From positions 1-14,164 of the forward strand of contig CAYJPG010000075.1 of NCBI GenBank assembly GCA_964371995.1: DNA of 14,164 nucleotides, given 5' to 3'. A program made the position numbers and the translations under genes. The DNA comes from SHZI01 sp964371995. GTDB taxonomy: Bacteria > Pseudomonadota > Gammaproteobacteria > Steroidobacterales > GCA-2729495. Positions 14,041 to 14,164 of the stretch are shown here, one piece after another; positions within the stretch are counted from its first letter, which is position 1; the number at the start of each line of letters is the position of its first letter. A model generated the notes under the pieces. That model saw only the letters and a program-made list of their open reading frames with translations. It searched no databases and was not told where the DNA came from.

Positions 14041-14164
14041 ATGCGTGTAGATGTATTGCTTGAGCCAGACCAGACCGCCGCACAGCTGACCGAGCTGGCA
14101 CAGCTCTGCGAGCGTTCCGGCATCCAGACCATGTGGTTGCAGAACTACGTGTCCTGCCGTGATC
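14041..14164 (+). CDS. Luciferase-like (LLM class) flavin monooxygenase, N-terminal fragment
   Basis: Only the first 41 residues are inside the window; the rest lies beyond the right edge. The segment MRVDVLLEPDQTAAQLTELA continues QLCERSGIQTMWLQNY. It has the opening of the bacterial luciferase/LLM TIM barrel: a first beta strand, a helix of ELAQLCERSG type, and a second strand around TMWLQNY. These enzymes use FMNH2 or F420 to oxidise small molecules. ATG 14041 is supported by GGAG six bases upstream. The assignment rests on a short fragment, so the exact subfamily is open. Confidence 0.65.
   Translation, partial: MRVDVLLEPDQTAAQLTELAQLCERSGIQTMWLQNYVSCRD

Noticed and set aside
1..14164. 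CRISPR array, tRNA/rRNA, integrase, transposase or prophage genes
   Set aside because: No direct-repeat/spacer pattern, cloverleaf, or recombinase motif was seen on either strand.

Overview
The window looks like chromosomal DNA from a GC-rich Gram-negative bacterium, most likely a gammaproteobacterium. This rests on the TonB-dependent receptor, the OprB-type porin, the MacAB-type envelope exporter and the proteobacterial style of the enzymes; I cannot name a genus. Gene density is high, and no stretch over 300 bases lacks a gene. I see no tRNA, rRNA, CRISPR array, integrase or insertion sequence.

Left part (1-3881, minus strand): a thioredoxin-fold DUF255/YyaL-type protein is followed after 43 bases by a TonB-dependent receptor whose C-terminus runs off the left edge. 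The first codons of the receptor contain a long imperfect hairpin made of two copies of an 18-bp REP-like element. A third, 16/18-identical copy lies at 12675-12692.

Redox part (4015-7096): a nitronate-monooxygenase-like flavoprotein (+) converges on a PhyH-type Fe(II)/2-oxoglutarate dioxygenase (-). Their stop codons lie within one hairpin. Upstream of the dioxygenase, on the same strand, is a membrane-anchored di-heme cytochrome c; the two may form an operon.

Export part (7222-12669, plus strand): a tightly packed six-gene cluster encodes a PadR-family regulator, a small exported protein of unknown function, a MacA-like adaptor, a MacB/LolD-type ATPase and two different FtsX/MacB-type permeases. 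Junctions are ATGA overlaps or gaps of at most about 30 bases. A perfect 8-bp inverted repeat at 7183-7190/7205-7212 overlays a candidate promoter for padR and a mirror-image one for the cytochrome c gene. The PadR protein may therefore control both directions, with padR probably translated from a leaderless or nearly leaderless mRNA.

Right part (12693-14164): an OprB-family porin (-) converges on the exporter operon at a hairpin. It diverges from a luciferase-like flavin monooxygenase that is cut by the right edge. The divergent gap holds a perfect 32-bp palindrome (15-bp arms, 2-bp centre) with an FNR/CRP-like core.

The overall picture is envelope transport (TBDR, porin, efflux) interleaved with oxidative enzymes (NMO, PhyH, cytochrome c, LLM). 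It fits uptake, modification and expulsion of small hydrophobic or xenobiotic compounds, but no substrate can be read from the sequence.
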